Shown here: positions 1 to 9,245 of the stretch, piece by piece | How positions within the stretch are numbered: the stretch's first letter is position 1 | Layout of the letters: the number at the start of each line of letters is the position of its first letter | From: Streptomyces thermolilacinus SPC6 | Lineage (GTDB): Bacteria > Actinomycetota > Actinomycetes > Streptomycetales > Streptomycetaceae | Length of the DNA stretch: 64,000 nucleotides | Assembly: GCF_000478605.2 (NCBI RefSeq) | Contig: NZ_ASHX02000001.1 | Span: 1,596,384-1,660,383 of the forward strand | Reading direction: 5' to 3' | Program-made: the position numbers and the translations under genes | Notes under the pieces: generated by a model | The model's database searches: none | The model's input: the letters and a program-made list of their open reading frames with translations, nothing else | What the model was told of the DNA's origin: nothing

Positions 1-853
1 GGCCGCAGGACGGGCAGGAGACGATCTCCAGGCGGCGCTGGCGCAGGTTGAGGGCCTCCAGGATCTGGATGCCGACCTTGACCTCCTCCGCGGGCGGGGC
101 GGAGAGGGAGACGCGGATCGTGTCGCCGATGCCCTCGGAGAGCAGCGCGCCGAAGGCGACGGCGGACTTGATGGTGCCCTGGAAGGCGGGTCCGGCCTCG
201 GTGACGCCGAGGTGCAGGGGGTAGTCGCACTGGGCGGCCAGCTGCCGGTAGGCGTTGACCATGACGACCGGGTCGTTGTGCTTGACCGAGATCTTGATGT
301 CGCGGAAGTCGTGCTCCTCGAAGAGGGACGCCTCCCACAGCGCGGACTCGACGAGCGCCTCGGGGGTGGCCTTGCCGTACTTCTGGAGGAGCCGCCTGTC
401 GAGGGAGCCGGCGTTGACGCCGATGCGGATGGGCGTCCCGGTCTCGCGGGCCGCCTTGGCGATCTCCTTGACCTTGTCGTCGAACTGCTTGATGTTGCCC
501 GGGTTGACCCGGACGGCCGCGCAGCCGGCGTCGATGGCGGCGAAGACGTACTTCGGCTGGAAGTGGATGTCCGCGATGACGGGGATCTGCGACTTCTTCG
601 CGATGACGGCGAGCGCGTCGGCGTCGTCCTGCGTGGGGCAGGCGACGCGGACGATCTGGCAGCCGGAGGCGGTCAGTTCGGCGATCTGCTGGAGCGTGGC
701 GCCGATGTCGGAGGTGCGGGTCGTGGTCATGGACTGCACCGACACGGGTGCGTCGCCGCCGACGGCGACGGAGCCGACCTGGATCTGCCGACTCTTCCGG
801 CGCTCGGCCAGCTTGGTCGGAACGGACGGCATGCCGAGAGAAATCGCGGTCAT
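1..853 (-). CDS. ispG: 4-hydroxy-3-methylbut-2-enyl diphosphate synthase, C-terminus cut by window edge
   Basis: IspG reductively converts MEcPP to HMBPP, the penultimate step of the MEP isoprenoid pathway, in the cytosol. About 284 residues are visible. The protein starts [12 protein letters not shown] at 853 and has the TIM-barrel stretches [38 protein letters not shown] and VRVNPGNI. The visible end reads EIVSCPSCG, the first two cysteine ligands of the 4Fe-4S cluster; the remaining ligand and end lie beyond the window edge. It lies downstream of dxr and rseP on the same strand, but a strong hairpin in the 180-base gap suggests at least partly separate transcription. No unusual residues are seen. 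Identification is secure. Confidence 0.96.
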   Translation of the reverse strand, partial: MTAISLGMPSVPTKLAERRKSRQIQVGSVAVGGDAPVSVQSMTTTRTSDIGATLQQIAELTASGCQIVRVACPTQDDADALAVIAKKSQIPVIADIHFQPKYVFAAIDAGCAAVRVNPGNIKQFDDKVKEIAKAARETGTPIRIGVNAGSLDRRLLQKYGKATPEALVESALWEASLFEEHDFRDIKISVKHNDPVVMVNAYRQLAAQCDYPLHLGVTEAGPAFQGTIKSAVAFGALLSEGIGDTIRVSLSAPPAEEVKVGIQILEALNLRQRRLEIVSCPSCG

Positions 854-969
854 CTGCTGTGCAACCCCAAGGTATGGATCGAGGTCCCGAAATCGGCGGG
901 CTCCGGCTCCGAGATTACAGGTGGCGTGCGGCCCCCAGCACATCGCGGCGGTCCGGCGCCACCCGACCG

Positions 970-1005
970 GCGCGGCCCCGGCGCGTGTCGGCGCCGGGGC
1001 CGCGC
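970..1005 (-). terminator. Rho-independent-like hairpin after rseP
   Basis: A perfect 15-base-pair inverted repeat (970-984 with 991-1005) closes a 6-base loop (985-990). It lies 31 bases past the rseP stop, before ispG. There is no clear U-tract, as is usual for Streptomyces hairpin terminators. Confidence 0.75.
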
Positions 1006-1035
1006 ACCCGTGTTCGAGCGCGTGTGGCGGGCGCG

Positions 1036-2337
1036 TTAGGAGATCTTCACCGGGTTCACGATGTCGGCGAGGAGCACGAGCACCGTGAAGCAGATGAAGA
1101 CTCCCGCGACGACGTACGCGACGGGCATCAGCTTCGCGACGTCGAACGGGCCCGGGTCGGGGCGGCGGAACAGCCGCGCCAGGTGCCGCCGCGCCGACTC
1201 CCACAGGGCGCCCGCGATGTGGCCGCCGTCGAGGGGCAGCAGGGGCAGCATGTTGAAGAGGAACAGCGACAGGTTGAACGTGGCGAGGACCAGCAGGAAC
1301 GAGGCGACGATGTTCTGCGTCGGCACGTCGAGGTTCATCACCTCGCCGCTGATGCGGGCGGCGCCGACGATGCCGACCGGGGAGTCGGCCTTGCGCTCGC
1401 CGTCGCCGAACGTGGCGTTCCACAGGTCGGGGACCTTGCCGGGCAGGGCGACGACCGCGTGGGCCCCGTCCTGGATCATGTCACCCATGCGGTCCACGGA
1501 CTGGCCGAAGCTGAGCGGCACGATCTCGGTCTTGGCGGCGAAGCCCAGGTAGCCCGCGGGGACGTACTTGTCGGGGATCGCCTCGCCGTCGGCGTCCTTG
1601 GCGACCACCATGTTCTCTTCGAGGACCGGCGTGAGGTCGAGGCGCTGCCCGTCGCGCTCGACGGTGACCGTGGCGGGGCCGATCGTCTCGCGGATGCGGG
1701 CGGAGAGCGTCGGCCAGTCGGCGACGGGCTCGCCGTTGAAGGCGACGACGCGGTCGCCCGCCTTGAGACCGGCGGCGTGGGCCGGGGAGACCTTGTCGCC
1801 CTCGGCGCACGTGTCGCGCTTCTCGCTCTGCGCGATGATGCACTTCTGGACGCCCGCGACCTCGGTGGTCTGGGTGGCGAAGCCGAACGACATGGCGACG
1901 CCGAGGAAGATCGCGACGGCGAGCACCAGGTTCATGAACGGTCCGGCGAACATGACGATGACGCGCTTCCACGGCTTGCGCGTGTAGAACAGCCGCTTCT
2001 CGTCGCCAGGCTGGAGCTCCTCGTACGCGGCCGAGCGGGCGTCCTCGATCATGCCGCGCCAGGGGGACGTGGAGCGGGCCTCGATGCGGCCGTCCTCGCC
2101 GGGCGGGAACATCCCGATCATGCGGATGTAGCCGCCCATGGGGATGGCCTTGATGCCGTACTCCGTCTCGCCCTTCGTGCGGGACCAGAGCGTCGGGCCG
2201 AAGCCGACCATGTACTGGGGCACGCGGATGCCGAACAGCTTGGCCGTGGAGAGGTGGCCCAGCTCGTGCCAGGCGATGGAGATGAGCAGACCCACGGCGA
2301 ACAGCACGATGCCGAGGATCGTCAGAAGTACGGTCAT
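1036..2337 (-). CDS. rseP: Site-2 protease (M50 family) zinc metalloprotease with PDZ domain
   Basis: This 433-residue membrane metalloprotease belongs to the RseP/Rip1 family, which cleaves transmembrane segments of anti-sigma factors and similar proteins. The zinc motif HELGH (residues 24-28) lies in the first membrane segment. A second membrane segment follows [21 protein letters not shown] domain sits at roughly residues 150-230 ([18 protein letters not shown]). The late motif [15 protein letters not shown] carries the LDG aspartate zinc ligand, followed by a last membrane segment. The ATG at 2337 overlaps the dxr stop by 4 bases (ATGA), implying translational coupling. Linkage to dxr and ispG is conserved in actinomycetes. 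Its substrate cannot be told from sequence. Confidence 0.93.
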   Translation of the reverse strand: MTVLLTILGIVLFAVGLLISIAWHELGHLSTAKLFGIRVPQYMVGFGPTLWSRTKGETEYGIKAIPMGGYIRMIGMFPPGEDGRIEARSTSPWRGMIEDARSAAYEELQPGDEKRLFYTRKPWKRVIVMFAGPFMNLVLAVAIFLGVAMSFGFATQTTEVAGVQKCIIAQSEKRDTCAEGDKVSPAHAAGLKAGDRVVAFNGEPVADWPTLSARIRETIGPATVTVERDGQRLDLTPVLEENMVVAKDADGEAIPDKYVPAGYLGFAAKTEIVPLSFGQSVDRMGDMIQDGAHAVVALPGKVPDLWNATFGDGERKADSPVGIVGAARISGEVMNLDVPTQNIVASFLLVLATFNLSLFLFNMLPLLPLDGGHIAGALWESARRHLARLFRRPDPGPFDVAKLMPVAYVVAGVFICFTVLVLLADIVNPVKIS

Positions 2338-3593
2338 GCGCGGACCTCCGCGGTCGTCCCTGCGGCCTTGGCGGCCAGCTCCTGGGCCCGGGCGCGGGCC
2401 CAGGTCTCCGCTTCGAGGACGTCCGCGACCGTGAGTGAGGTTCCCGGGGCCGGTGTGCCGTGCTCGGCGACGACCTCGGTGACCGTGTCCATGATGCCGG
2501 TGAAGGGCAGCCGCCCGGCGAGGAAGGCGTCCACGCACTCCTCGTTGGCCGCGTTGAAGACGGCGGGCGCGGTGCCGCCCAGCTCGCCGACGTGCCGGGC
2601 CAGGCCGACGGACGGGAACGCCTCCGTGTCGAGCGGGAAGAACTCCCAGGTGGACGCCGTGGACCAGTCGAAGGCGGGGGCGGCGTCCGGGACGCGCTCG
2701 GGCCAGCCGAGGCCGATGGCGATGGGGCCGCGCATGTCCGGCGGGGTGGCCTGGGCGAGGGTGGAGCCGTCGGTGAACTCCACCATCGAGTGCACGTACG
2801 ACTGCGGGTGGACGACGACCTCGATGCGCTCGAACGGGATGTCGTACAGCAGGTGGGCCTCGATGACCTCCAGGCCCTTGTTCACGAGCGTGGCGCTGTT
2901 GACGGTGATGACCGGGCCCATCGCCCAGGTGGGGTGGGCGAGGGCGTCCTCGCGCGTGACGTTCGCCAGCTCCGCGCGCGTACGGCCGCGGAAGGGGCCG
3001 CCGGACGCGGTGACGACCAGCTTGCGGACGTCGGCGCGCGTACCGGCGGCGAGGGCCTGGAACAGCGCGGCGTGCTCGGAGTCCACCGGGATGATCTGGC
3101 CCGGCTTGGCGACGGCCTTGACCAGCGGGCCGCCGACGATGAGCGACTCCTTGTTGGCGAGGGCCAGGGTGCGGCCCGCCTCCAGGGCGGCCAGTGTCGG
3201 CGCGAGGCCGATGGAGCCGGTGATGCCGTTGAGAACCGTGTGGCAGTCGGAGGCCGCGAGCTGCGTGGCGGCGTCCGGGCCGGCGAGGATCTCGGGCATC
3301 GGCTCGGAACCGTACGCCTCCTTCAGCGCGTCCCGCAGCGCCGGCACCGCGTCCTCGCGGGCCACGGCGACGGTGCGCACGCGCAGCCGGTACGCCTGCT
3401 CGGCCAGGAGCCCGGCCCGGCCGCCCGCGGCGGACAGCGCGGTGACGCGGAACCGGTCGGGGTTGCGCAGCACCAGGTCGATGGCCTGGGTGCCGATGGA
3501 CCCGGTGGAGCCGAGGACGACGATGTCCCGGCGGCCTTCGGCCGGATCGAAGGCGATGTGCGGGTCGGCGAGGGGTGCTGGGCTGTCGCTCAT
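2334..3593 (-). CDS. dxr: 1-deoxy-D-xylulose 5-phosphate reductoisomerase
   Basis: Dxr rearranges and reduces DXP to MEP with NADPH, the committed step of the MEP pathway. The 419-residue protein has the N-terminal NADPH motif [15 protein letters not shown], the substrate and metal region [24 protein letters not shown], and TASGGPFRG. The C-terminal helical domain contains [12 protein letters not shown]. Length is typical. The ATG at 3593 is followed by a hydrophilic extension of about 20 residues before the Rossmann fold, usual for Streptomyces. The stop overlaps the rseP start, so the two are co-translated. A hairpin at 3659-3681 separates it from the EPSP-synthase-like gene upstream. Confidence 0.97.
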   Translation of the reverse strand: MSDSPAPLADPHIAFDPAEGRRDIVVLGSTGSIGTQAIDLVLRNPDRFRVTALSAAGGRAGLLAEQAYRLRVRTVAVAREDAVPALRDALKEAYGSEPMPEILAGPDAATQLAASDCHTVLNGITGSIGLAPTLAALEAGRTLALANKESLIVGGPLVKAVAKPGQIIPVDSEHAALFQALAAGTRADVRKLVVTASGGPFRGRTRAELANVTREDALAHPTWAMGPVITVNSATLVNKGLEVIEAHLLYDIPFERIEVVVHPQSYVHSMVEFTDGSTLAQATPPDMRGPIAIGLGWPERVPDAAPAFDWSTASTWEFFPLDTEAFPSVGLARHVGELGGTAPAVFNAANEECVDAFLAGRLPFTGIMDTVTEVVAEHGTPAPGTSLTVADVLEAETWARARAQELAAKAAGTTAEVRA

Positions 3594-3658
3594 GCCCCCA
3601 TTCTTGCCGCATCCGGTGCCGCGCTTGACCCGCTCCCCCTGGGTGACCGCATCCGGAG

Positions 3659-3681
3659 GGCGCCCGTCCGGTACGGGCGCC
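3659..3681 (-). terminator. Hairpin downstream of the EPSP-synthase-like gene
   Basis: A perfect 9-base-pair inverted repeat (3659-3667 with 3673-3681) with a 5-base loop lies in the 171-base gap between the EPSP-synthase-like gene and dxr. It probably ends the former transcript and makes dxr the head of its own unit. Confidence 0.5.
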
Positions 3682-3764
3682 GCGTCGGGCCGGGTCCGGG
3701 CGCCGCGTCCGGCGTGGTACGGCCGACGGGACCGGCGAGATCAGTCCGGCGGGTCCGGCGGGGT

Positions 3765-5006
3765 TCAGTCCGTGGCGTCGCGGTAGCGGGCGAACGCGTG
3801 GTGGAAGCCGGGGAAGGTCTTCCGTACGCAGCCGGGGTCGTCGAACGTGATGCCGGGGGTGCGCAGGGCGGTGACGGCGAAGGACATGACCATGCGGTGG
3901 TCGCCGCGGGTGGCGATCTCGGCGGGGCGGGGCGTGCCGGGGCGGATCTCCAGCCAGTCGGGCCCGGTGGTGGCGGTGATCCCCAGGCGGCGGAGGTTGT
4001 CGGCGCAGGCGTCGAGGCGGTCGCACTCCTTGACGCGGGTGTTGGCGACGTCCTCGATGCGGACGAGCCCGTCGGCGAAGGGCGCGAGGGCGGCGAGCGT
4101 GGGCATCGTGTCGGAGATGTCGCGCATGGTGACGGTGAGCCCGTGGAGGCGGCCGGTGCCCCGTACCGTCGTCGCGCCGGCGGCCGTCTCGACGTGGGCG
4201 CCCATGCGGGCGAGGACCTCGGTGAAGCGCAGGTCGCCCTGGAGGGCGCCGGTGCCGAGTCCCGGGACGGTGACCTCGCGGCCGGTGAGTGCGGCGGCGG
4301 CGAAGAAGTAGCTCGCGGTGGAGGCGTCCGGCTCGACGGCGTAGGTGGTGGCGCGGTAGCCGGTCGGCGGGACGGTGAAGACGTCGCCGTCGCGGACGGG
4401 TGCGGCGCCGAACGCGCGCATCATCGCGAGGGTGATCTCGACGTACGGCACGGAGACGAGGTCCGTGACGGTGATGCGCAGGCCCTCGGCGGTGAGCGGA
4501 CCGAGCATCAGCAGGGCGGTGAGGTACTGGGAGGACTGCCCGGCGTCCAGGGTGAGGTCGCCGCCCTTGATCCCGGCGGCGGCGAGGCGCAGCGGGTGGT
4601 GGCCCTCGGCCTCCTCGTGGCGCAGGTCCACGCCGAGGGCCCGCAGGGCCTGGGTGAGCGGGCCGAGCGGGCGGCGGCGCAGCTGGGGCGAGGCGTCGAA
4701 GCGGAAGTTGCCGTGGCCGGCGGCGGCGAGGGCGGGCAGGAAGCGTCCGGTGGTGGCGCCGTCGCGGCAGTACACGTCGGCGGTGCCGGCGGGCGGGCCT
4801 TCCGGTCGGCCGGTGACGCGCCAGGCCTCGGGGGTGCGTTCGACCTGGTAGCCGAGGGTGGTGAGTCCCTCGGCGAAGCCCTCGGTGTCGTCGGAGGCGA
4901 GGGGGCGCAGGAGGGTCGTGGTGCCCTCGGCCGCGGCCGCCAGGAACAGGGCGCGGGCGGTGACGGACTTGGAGCCGGGTATGTCGATGACGGTCACGGC
5001 GCCCAT
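3765..5006 (-). CDS. aroA: 3-phosphoshikimate 1-carboxyvinyltransferase (EPSP synthase)
   Basis: EPSP synthase joins shikimate 3-phosphate and phosphoenolpyruvate in chorismate biosynthesis. The 413-residue protein keeps the catalytic and binding blocks: [11 protein letters not shown] near the start, [24 protein letters not shown] (catalytic Asp), [10 protein letters not shown] (Glu/Arg), [10 protein letters not shown] and RKTFPGF. The phosphoenolpyruvate loop reads [11 protein letters not shown] where the usual form is GNAGTxxRxL, so the glycine equivalent to E. coli Gly96 appears to be alanine. Whether this is the only chromosomal aroA or a second copy cannot be seen here. It is monocistronic between a divergent IclR-type gene and dxr. 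The start at 5006 ([14 protein letters not shown]) is close to the first motif, as in the family. Confidence 0.9.
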   Translation of the reverse strand: MGAVTVIDIPGSKSVTARALFLAAAAEGTTTLLRPLASDDTEGFAEGLTTLGYQVERTPEAWRVTGRPEGPPAGTADVYCRDGATTGRFLPALAAAGHGNFRFDASPQLRRRPLGPLTQALRALGVDLRHEEAEGHHPLRLAAAGIKGGDLTLDAGQSSQYLTALLMLGPLTAEGLRITVTDLVSVPYVEITLAMMRAFGAAPVRDGDVFTVPPTGYRATTYAVEPDASTASYFFAAAALTGREVTVPGLGTGALQGDLRFTEVLARMGAHVETAAGATTVRGTGRLHGLTVTMRDISDTMPTLAALAPFADGLVRIEDVANTRVKECDRLDACADNLRRLGITATTGPDWLEIRPGTPRPAEIATRGDHRMVMSFAVTALRTPGITFDDPGCVRKTFPGFHHAFARYRDATD

Positions 5007-5179
5007 CCTGCCGGGTGGGGGCGGAAGGGCGCCTGGCGTCTCACGGGGTGGTCAGGAGACTGCGGACGGGTGCGTCGTGCCGGTGTCCGGCAGGGGGCCG
5101 CGGGCACCGTGAGCCTCCCCCATGGGGTCGGGGCGGGGCGCCGCGGACGGTGGCCGACGGGCGTACACGGCGGCGACAC

Positions 5180-5196
5180 GTCGGAAATGTTTCACC
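5180..5196. promoter_or_regulatory. Possible operator in the divergent aroA/IclR-type promoter region
   Basis: The 288-base divergent gap contains the short palindrome GAAATGTTTC (5184-5193) preceded by CGG. It resembles half of the IclR-family operator pattern GGAAATNATTTCC. This is a weak match; I see no clear -10/-35 pair. Confidence 0.25.
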
Positions 5197-5294
5197 CCGC
5201 GCCCCGACGCGAGGAACATGTGCGCGGACATCAGGGCCGGGGCCGCGCGGCCGTTCGGGGGACGCGGCCACTTCACGCCATCCGGGGGGATGCC

Positions 5295-5969
5295 ATGGAC
5301 ACAGCCGTACGCGCGCGGGCGACGGGCAGGGGACGCGGGGTGCTGGAGGGGGCTTTCGCCCTGCTGGACGCCCTGCGGCGGCACGGCGGCGAGGCGGGGG
5401 TGACCGAGCTGGCGGCCGCGTGCGGGATGCCCAAGAGCACGGCGCACCGGCTGCTGGAGCAACTGATCGCGCTGGAGGCCGTGGAGCGCCACGGTCCGCG
5501 CTACCGGCTGGGTGCGTATCTCTACCGGCTCGGTCAGGCGTGGCAGCCGCATCCGGGACTGCGGGCGGCGGGGCGCCTGCCGCTGCACCGGCTGAGGGCC
5601 GCCACCGGCGGGAGCGTGCTGCTGGCGGTGCTGCGGGAGGACCGGGCGCTGACGGTGTGTTCGGTGCCCGGCCGGGTGGAGCCGCTCGTACCGGTCCGTG
5701 ACGGTGAGACGTTCTCGCTGGACACGGCGTTGGGAAAGGCGCTGCGGGGCCCCGTGCGCGGTGGCGCCGTACTGGACCGGGAGGACGTGATGGCGGGGGT
5801 GTGCTGCGCCGCGCTGCCGGTGCGGTCCCCGGCGGGGGCCGTGGTGGGGGCGGTCGCCGCGGTGGTCGAGGCGGGTCAGCGGCTGGAGGTGGTGGCGGGC
5901 CGGGTCGCCGAGGCGGCGCTCGCCGTCACCCGCGCGCTGGCCCGGGCGGGGGTGGAGGCGCGGAGGTGA
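5295..5969 (+). CDS. IclR-family transcriptional regulator
   Basis: This is a 224-residue DNA-binding regulator. The N-terminal winged helix-turn-helix (about residues 14-70) contains ALLDALRRHGGEAGVTELAAA and GMPKSTAHRLLEQLIALEAVE, the typical IclR recognition helix and wing. A shortened effector-binding domain follows (VLLAVLREDRALTVCSVPGR, LDTALGKALRG, AALPVRSPAGAVVGAV). It is 25-35 residues shorter than classic IclR proteins, mostly in the effector domain. The ATG at 5295 is preceded by GGGGGGA. It is divergent from the EPSP-synthase-like gene, which it may or may not control. The ligand is unknown. Confidence 0.8.
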   Translation: MDTAVRARATGRGRGVLEGAFALLDALRRHGGEAGVTELAAACGMPKSTAHRLLEQLIALEAVERHGPRYRLGAYLYRLGQAWQPHPGLRAAGRLPLHRLRAATGGSVLLAVLREDRALTVCSVPGRVEPLVPVRDGETFSLDTALGKALRGPVRGGAVLDREDVMAGVCCAALPVRSPAGAVVGAVAAVVEAGQRLEVVAGRVAEAALAVTRALARAGVEARR

Positions 5970-6061
5970 GGGCGGGCCCGGGGGCGTTCCGCTGAGCGGA
6001 ACGCGCGTAGAGACGGGCGGGGGGCGGCGGGCAGGGTGGCGGTGTGCCGGGGGAAGGCACG

Positions 6062-6085
6062 GGCCCCGCGGAGGAACGCGGGGCC
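6062..6085 (+). other. Hairpin in the leader of the small secreted-protein gene
   Basis: A perfect 9-base-pair stem (6062-6070 with 6077-6085) with loop GAGGAA ends 13 bases before the ribosome binding site AAGGGGGA of the downstream gene. It may terminate the regulator transcript or stabilise the leader of the secreted-protein mRNA. Confidence 0.45.
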
Positions 6086-6113
6086 ACCACATCACCCAAG
6101 GGGGAAACCGATC

Positions 6114-6575
6114 ATGCGTGGAATCGCTCGAGTGGCCTCGGCCGCACTGCTCTCGCTCGCCGGCGTCGCCGGGTTCGCCGGGGCGGCGCAGGCCGAGCCG
6201 ATCGACTACGTCCGCATCGAGCTGCTCCAGCTGACCTGCCACCAGCAGAGCGAGGGCGATCACGACGAGGCGTACCTGAAGGTCACCGACGCCAACGGCA
6301 ACGCCGTCAAGGTGTGGCCCGGCAGCGTCAAGTACCAGACGATGGGCGCGGGTTACGTCCGCTCGATGACGGACGGCAACGGCAACGCGGCGCTCGTCCT
6401 GGGCAAGCAGCAGGCCCGCACCATGACGCTGTGGGACTACGACACGACGAGCGGCGACGACAAGCTGGGAGCGACGCTCGTCACCGGCAGCGAGGCGGGG
6501 GCTGAGGTGCAGTACCGCTCGCTGGAGGGGTCCGGCGGCGTCTACACGATCGCCTACCGGGTGATCGACATCTGA
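6114..6575 (+). CDS. Small secreted protein of unknown function
   Basis: This 153-residue protein starts with a Sec-type signal peptide (MRGIARVASAALLSLAG, then AGAAQAE; predicted cleavage near residue 28). The mature part of about 125 residues is polar and likely beta-rich (IDYVRIELLQLTC, DEAYLKVTDANGNAVKVW, TMTLWDYDTTSGDDKLGATL, YTIAYRVIDI). It resembles small exported actinobacterial proteins with a single beta-sandwich (C2-like) fold, which is an inference from pattern only. The mature region has one cysteine, so no disulfide. ATG at 6114 follows AAGGGGGAAACCGATC. A triple hairpin ends the unit. I do not recognise a named family. Confidence 0.72.
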   Translation: MRGIARVASAALLSLAGVAGFAGAAQAEPIDYVRIELLQLTCHQQSEGDHDEAYLKVTDANGNAVKVWPGSVKYQTMGAGYVRSMTDGNGNAALVLGKQQARTMTLWDYDTTSGDDKLGATLVTGSEAGAEVQYRSLEGSGGVYTIAYRVIDI

Positions 6576-6600
6576 CGGTCCCGGCGCCTTCGCGCGCCGG

Positions 6601-6713
6601 ACCGCCGGGCGGGTGCCGGTCCGCCCGGCCACCGGACCGCCGGGCGGGTGCCGGTCCGCCCGGCCACCGGACCGCCGGGCGGTGCGGGTGGGTGCCGTCC
6701 GCCCGCCCGGCGG
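6601..6713. terminator. Tandem-hairpin terminator between convergent genes
   Basis: A 35-base unit starting ACCGCCGGGC is repeated at 6601, 6636 and, partially, 6671. Each unit can form its own hairpin (for example 6604-6612 with 6621-6629). The third arm pairs over 11 bases (6672-6682 with 6703-6713). The array lies between the secreted-protein gene and the convergent acyl-CoA dehydrogenase gene and probably stops transcription from both sides. Confidence 0.7.
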
Positions 6714-6735
6714 AGGGCCGCCGCCCCGTCCGTGG

Positions 6736-8673
6736 TCAGCGGATGGGGCGGTGGACGTTCTCGCGGGTGGAGGGGCCGGGGGTGGCGTCGGCGATCCAGG
6801 GGCCGTCGCCGCTGGGGTCGATGATGCCCTCCTCCAGCCAGGTGTAGCGGCCCGCGAGGACGTTGTCGACGACCTTGCGGTCGAGGTCGTCGGTGTTGTC
6901 CCACAGGCGGCCGAAGAGTTCCTCGACGCGGAGGCGGGACTGGCGGCAGAACGTGTCGGCCAGTTCGTAGGCGGCACGGCCGTGGTCACCGTTGGTGCGC
7001 AGCAGTTCGGCGCGTACGCATGAGGCGCTCATGGCGAACAGTTCGGCGCCGATGTCCACGATCCGCCCGAGGAACGCCTGTTTGGTCTCCATCCGGCCCT
7101 GCCAGCGGGACATGGCGTAGAAGGTGGAGCGGGCCAGCCTGCGGGAGGTGCGCTCGACGTAGCGCAGGTGCTGGGCGAGGTCGGGGTGGCCCTTGGGGTG
7201 GAAGTCGGCGTACGCGGTGGGGAGCTGGCCGCGTCCGGCGACGAGGCGGGGCAGCCAGCGGGCGTAGAACGCGGTGGCCTGGGCGCCCGCCTTCGCCTTG
7301 TCGCCGAGGGTCTTGTCGGGGTCGATGAGGTCACCGGCGACGGCGAGGTGGGCGTCCACGGCCTCGCGGGCGATCAGCAGGTGCATGATCTCGGTGGAGC
7401 CCTCGAAGATGCGGTTGATCCGCAGGTCGCGCAGGAGCTGTTCGGCGGGTACGGCCCGTTCGCCGCGGGCGGCGAGGGAGTCGGCGGTCTCGTAGCCGCG
7501 GCCGCCCCGGATCTGGACCAGTTCGTCGGCCATGAGCCAGGCCATCTCGGAGCCGTACAGCTTGGCGAGGGCGGCTTCGATGCGGATGTCGTTGCGGTCC
7601 TCGTCGGCCAACTGGCTGGACAGGTCGAGGATGGCCTCCAGGGCGAAGGCGGTCGCGGCGATGAAGGAGATCTTCGTGCCGACGGCCTCGTGGCGCGCGA
7701 CGGGCCTGCCCCACTGCTCGCGGACGGCGGACCATTCGCGGGCGATCCTCAGGCACCACTTCCCGGCGCCCGCGCACATCGCGGGCAGGGAGAGGCGGCC
7801 GGTGTTGAGGGTGGTCAGCGCGATCTTCAGGCCGGCGCCCTCGGGGCCGATGCGGTGGGTGGCGGGGACGCGGACGCGGTGGAAGCGGGTGACGCCGTTC
7901 TCCAGGCCGCGCAGGCCCATGAACGCGTTGCGGTTCTCGACGGTGACGCCCTCGGACGCGGCCTCCACGACGAAGGCGGTGATGCCGCCGGGGTGGCCCT
8001 CGGACTTCGGTACGCGGGCCATGACGACGAGCAGGTCGGCGACGACGCCGTTGGTGGTCCACAGCTTGACGCCGTCGAGGACGTACTCGTCGCCGTCGGG
8101 GACGGCGGTGGTGGCGAGGCGGGCGGGGTCGGAGCCGACGTCGGGTTCGGTGAGGAGGAAGGCGGAGATGTCCGTCCGGGCGAGGCGCGGCAGGAACGCC
8201 TCCTTCTGCTCCGGGGTGCCGAACAGTTTCAGCGGCTGCGGTACGCCGATCGACTGATGGGCGGAGAGGAGGGCGCCCACGGCGGGGCTGACGGAGCCGA
8301 CGAGGGCGAGGGCCTTGTTGTAGTACACCTGGGTGAGGCCGAGGCCGCCGTACCTGGTGTCGATCTTCATGCCGAGCGCGCCGAGCTCCTTGAGGCCGTC
8401 GATCACGGCGTCGGGGATGCGGGCCTCGCGCTCGATGAGAGCGCCGTCGATCTTCGTCTCGCAGAAGTCGCGCAGCTTGGCCAGGAACTCCTCGCCGCGC
8501 TGGACGTCCTCGGCGGGCGGCAGCGGGTGCGGGTGGATCAGGTCCAGGCGGAAGCGGCCGAGGAACAGCTCCTTGGCGAAGCTCGGCTTGTGCCAGTCCT
8601 GCTGCCGGGCGGCCTCGGCGACCTGCCGGGCCTCGCGCTCGGAGACTCTGGGTGTGTGGTGCGGGCCGGTCAT
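6736..8673 (-). CDS. Acyl-CoA dehydrogenase, large (very-long-chain-like) form
   Basis: This 645-residue FAD flavoenzyme should catalyse the first, alpha-beta oxidation of an acyl-CoA in fatty-acid beta-oxidation. The usual domains are visible: N-terminal helical domain (LKELGALGMKIDTRYGGLGL), beta domain (AFLLTEPDVGSDPARL, LDGVKLWTTNG, GLENGVTRFHRVRVP), and C-terminal helices with EQWGRPVARHEAVGTKISF and RINRIFEGSTEIMHLLIA, which carries the catalytic glutamate. The C-terminal extension of about 200 residues past that motif makes it VLCAD/ACAD9-like rather than the 380-residue short type. ATG at 8673 has a GGTGAGG stretch upstream. It appears monocistronic. Substrate chain length is not readable from sequence. 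Confidence 0.9.
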   Translation of the reverse strand: MTGPHHTPRVSEREARQVAEAARQQDWHKPSFAKELFLGRFRLDLIHPHPLPPAEDVQRGEEFLAKLRDFCETKIDGALIEREARIPDAVIDGLKELGALGMKIDTRYGGLGLTQVYYNKALALVGSVSPAVGALLSAHQSIGVPQPLKLFGTPEQKEAFLPRLARTDISAFLLTEPDVGSDPARLATTAVPDGDEYVLDGVKLWTTNGVVADLLVVMARVPKSEGHPGGITAFVVEAASEGVTVENRNAFMGLRGLENGVTRFHRVRVPATHRIGPEGAGLKIALTTLNTGRLSLPAMCAGAGKWCLRIAREWSAVREQWGRPVARHEAVGTKISFIAATAFALEAILDLSSQLADEDRNDIRIEAALAKLYGSEMAWLMADELVQIRGGRGYETADSLAARGERAVPAEQLLRDLRINRIFEGSTEIMHLLIAREAVDAHLAVAGDLIDPDKTLGDKAKAGAQATAFYARWLPRLVAGRGQLPTAYADFHPKGHPDLAQHLRYVERTSRRLARSTFYAMSRWQGRMETKQAFLGRIVDIGAELFAMSASCVRAELLRTNGDHGRAAYELADTFCRQSRLRVEELFGRLWDNTDDLDRKVVDNVLAGRYTWLEEGIIDPSGDGPWIADATPGPSTRENVHRPIR

Positions 8674-9184
8674 GGGGGCTCACCTCACCGCGGTTCGGGG
8701 CTGGCCGGCCGGGGTCGGACCGGCCGGTTGGGGGTGACCGGCCGGGCGGCCGGTCGGTTCGGGGGTGACCGGCCGGGTGGTGGTGGCGCCGGTCGGGGTT
8801 TCCGGGCGGTCGGCCGGGCTCCCGGCCGGGGCGCTACTCGTCCGTGTTACCCGATGACGGCGCGTACGAAAAGGCGGCAGGCAGCGTCCCGTACCGGCAC
8901 GAGCCCCTCCCCCGTACCGCACCGACCTGGCCCCGGGCCGCCGTTCGGTGCCCCGCCGGGCGCTTGGAGCGACCTCACCCACCGGGCCGTCCGGGTGAAC
9001 CGCGCACCACCCGTCCGGCCGTACTCCCGGCGGGCGCGTCCCGTCCCGGCCCGGGAACCGTACGGGCCCGCGCTTCGACACCCGGACGGGCACGCCGATG
9101 CCCGGCCGTCCGCCACGGGGGCGCCGACGCCGGGGCGCCGGGGTCGCCGGGTCGGCCGCGGCGCGTCCTCGCGGCCGGCACGAA
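8674..9184. other. Long intergenic region without a supported gene
   Basis: The gap between the aldehyde dehydrogenase hairpin and the acyl-CoA dehydrogenase start holds GACCGGCCGG-rich repeats (8690-8835) followed by about 350 bases whose open frames are Arg/Pro/Gly-rich and overlap on both strands. None has a recognisable domain or convincing start, so I call no gene here. Confidence 0.5.
8730..8777. repeat. 17-base direct repeat upstream of the acyl-CoA dehydrogenase gene
   Basis: The sequence GGGGGTGACCGGCCGGG occurs at 8730-8746 and again at 8761-8777. Further GGCCGG-type copies flank it. It could hold regulator sites or be simple GC-rich slippage. Confidence 0.6.
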
Positions 9185-9221
9185 GACGGCCGGAGCCCCC
9201 GCACAGTGGGCTCCGGCCGTC
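9185..9221 (-). terminator. Terminator hairpin after the 9.2-10.7 kb aldehyde dehydrogenase gene
   Basis: A perfect 14-base-pair inverted repeat (9185-9198 with 9208-9221) with a 9-base loop lies 24 bases past the aldehyde dehydrogenase stop on the minus strand. Confidence 0.75.
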
Positions 9222-9245
9222 GGCTCGGTGGTGTTCGTGGGCTGG

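Noticed and set aside
748-3786. A plus-strand reading frame of about 1000 codons opposite rseP and dxr
   Set aside because: It is an Arg/Gly/Ala/Asp-rich antisense shadow of conserved minus-strand genes with no domain, a GC-rich artefact.
8844-9116. Open frames on both strands in the gap before the acyl-CoA dehydrogenase gene
   Set aside because: They are Arg/Pro-rich, overlap each other, and lack motifs and ribosome binding sites.
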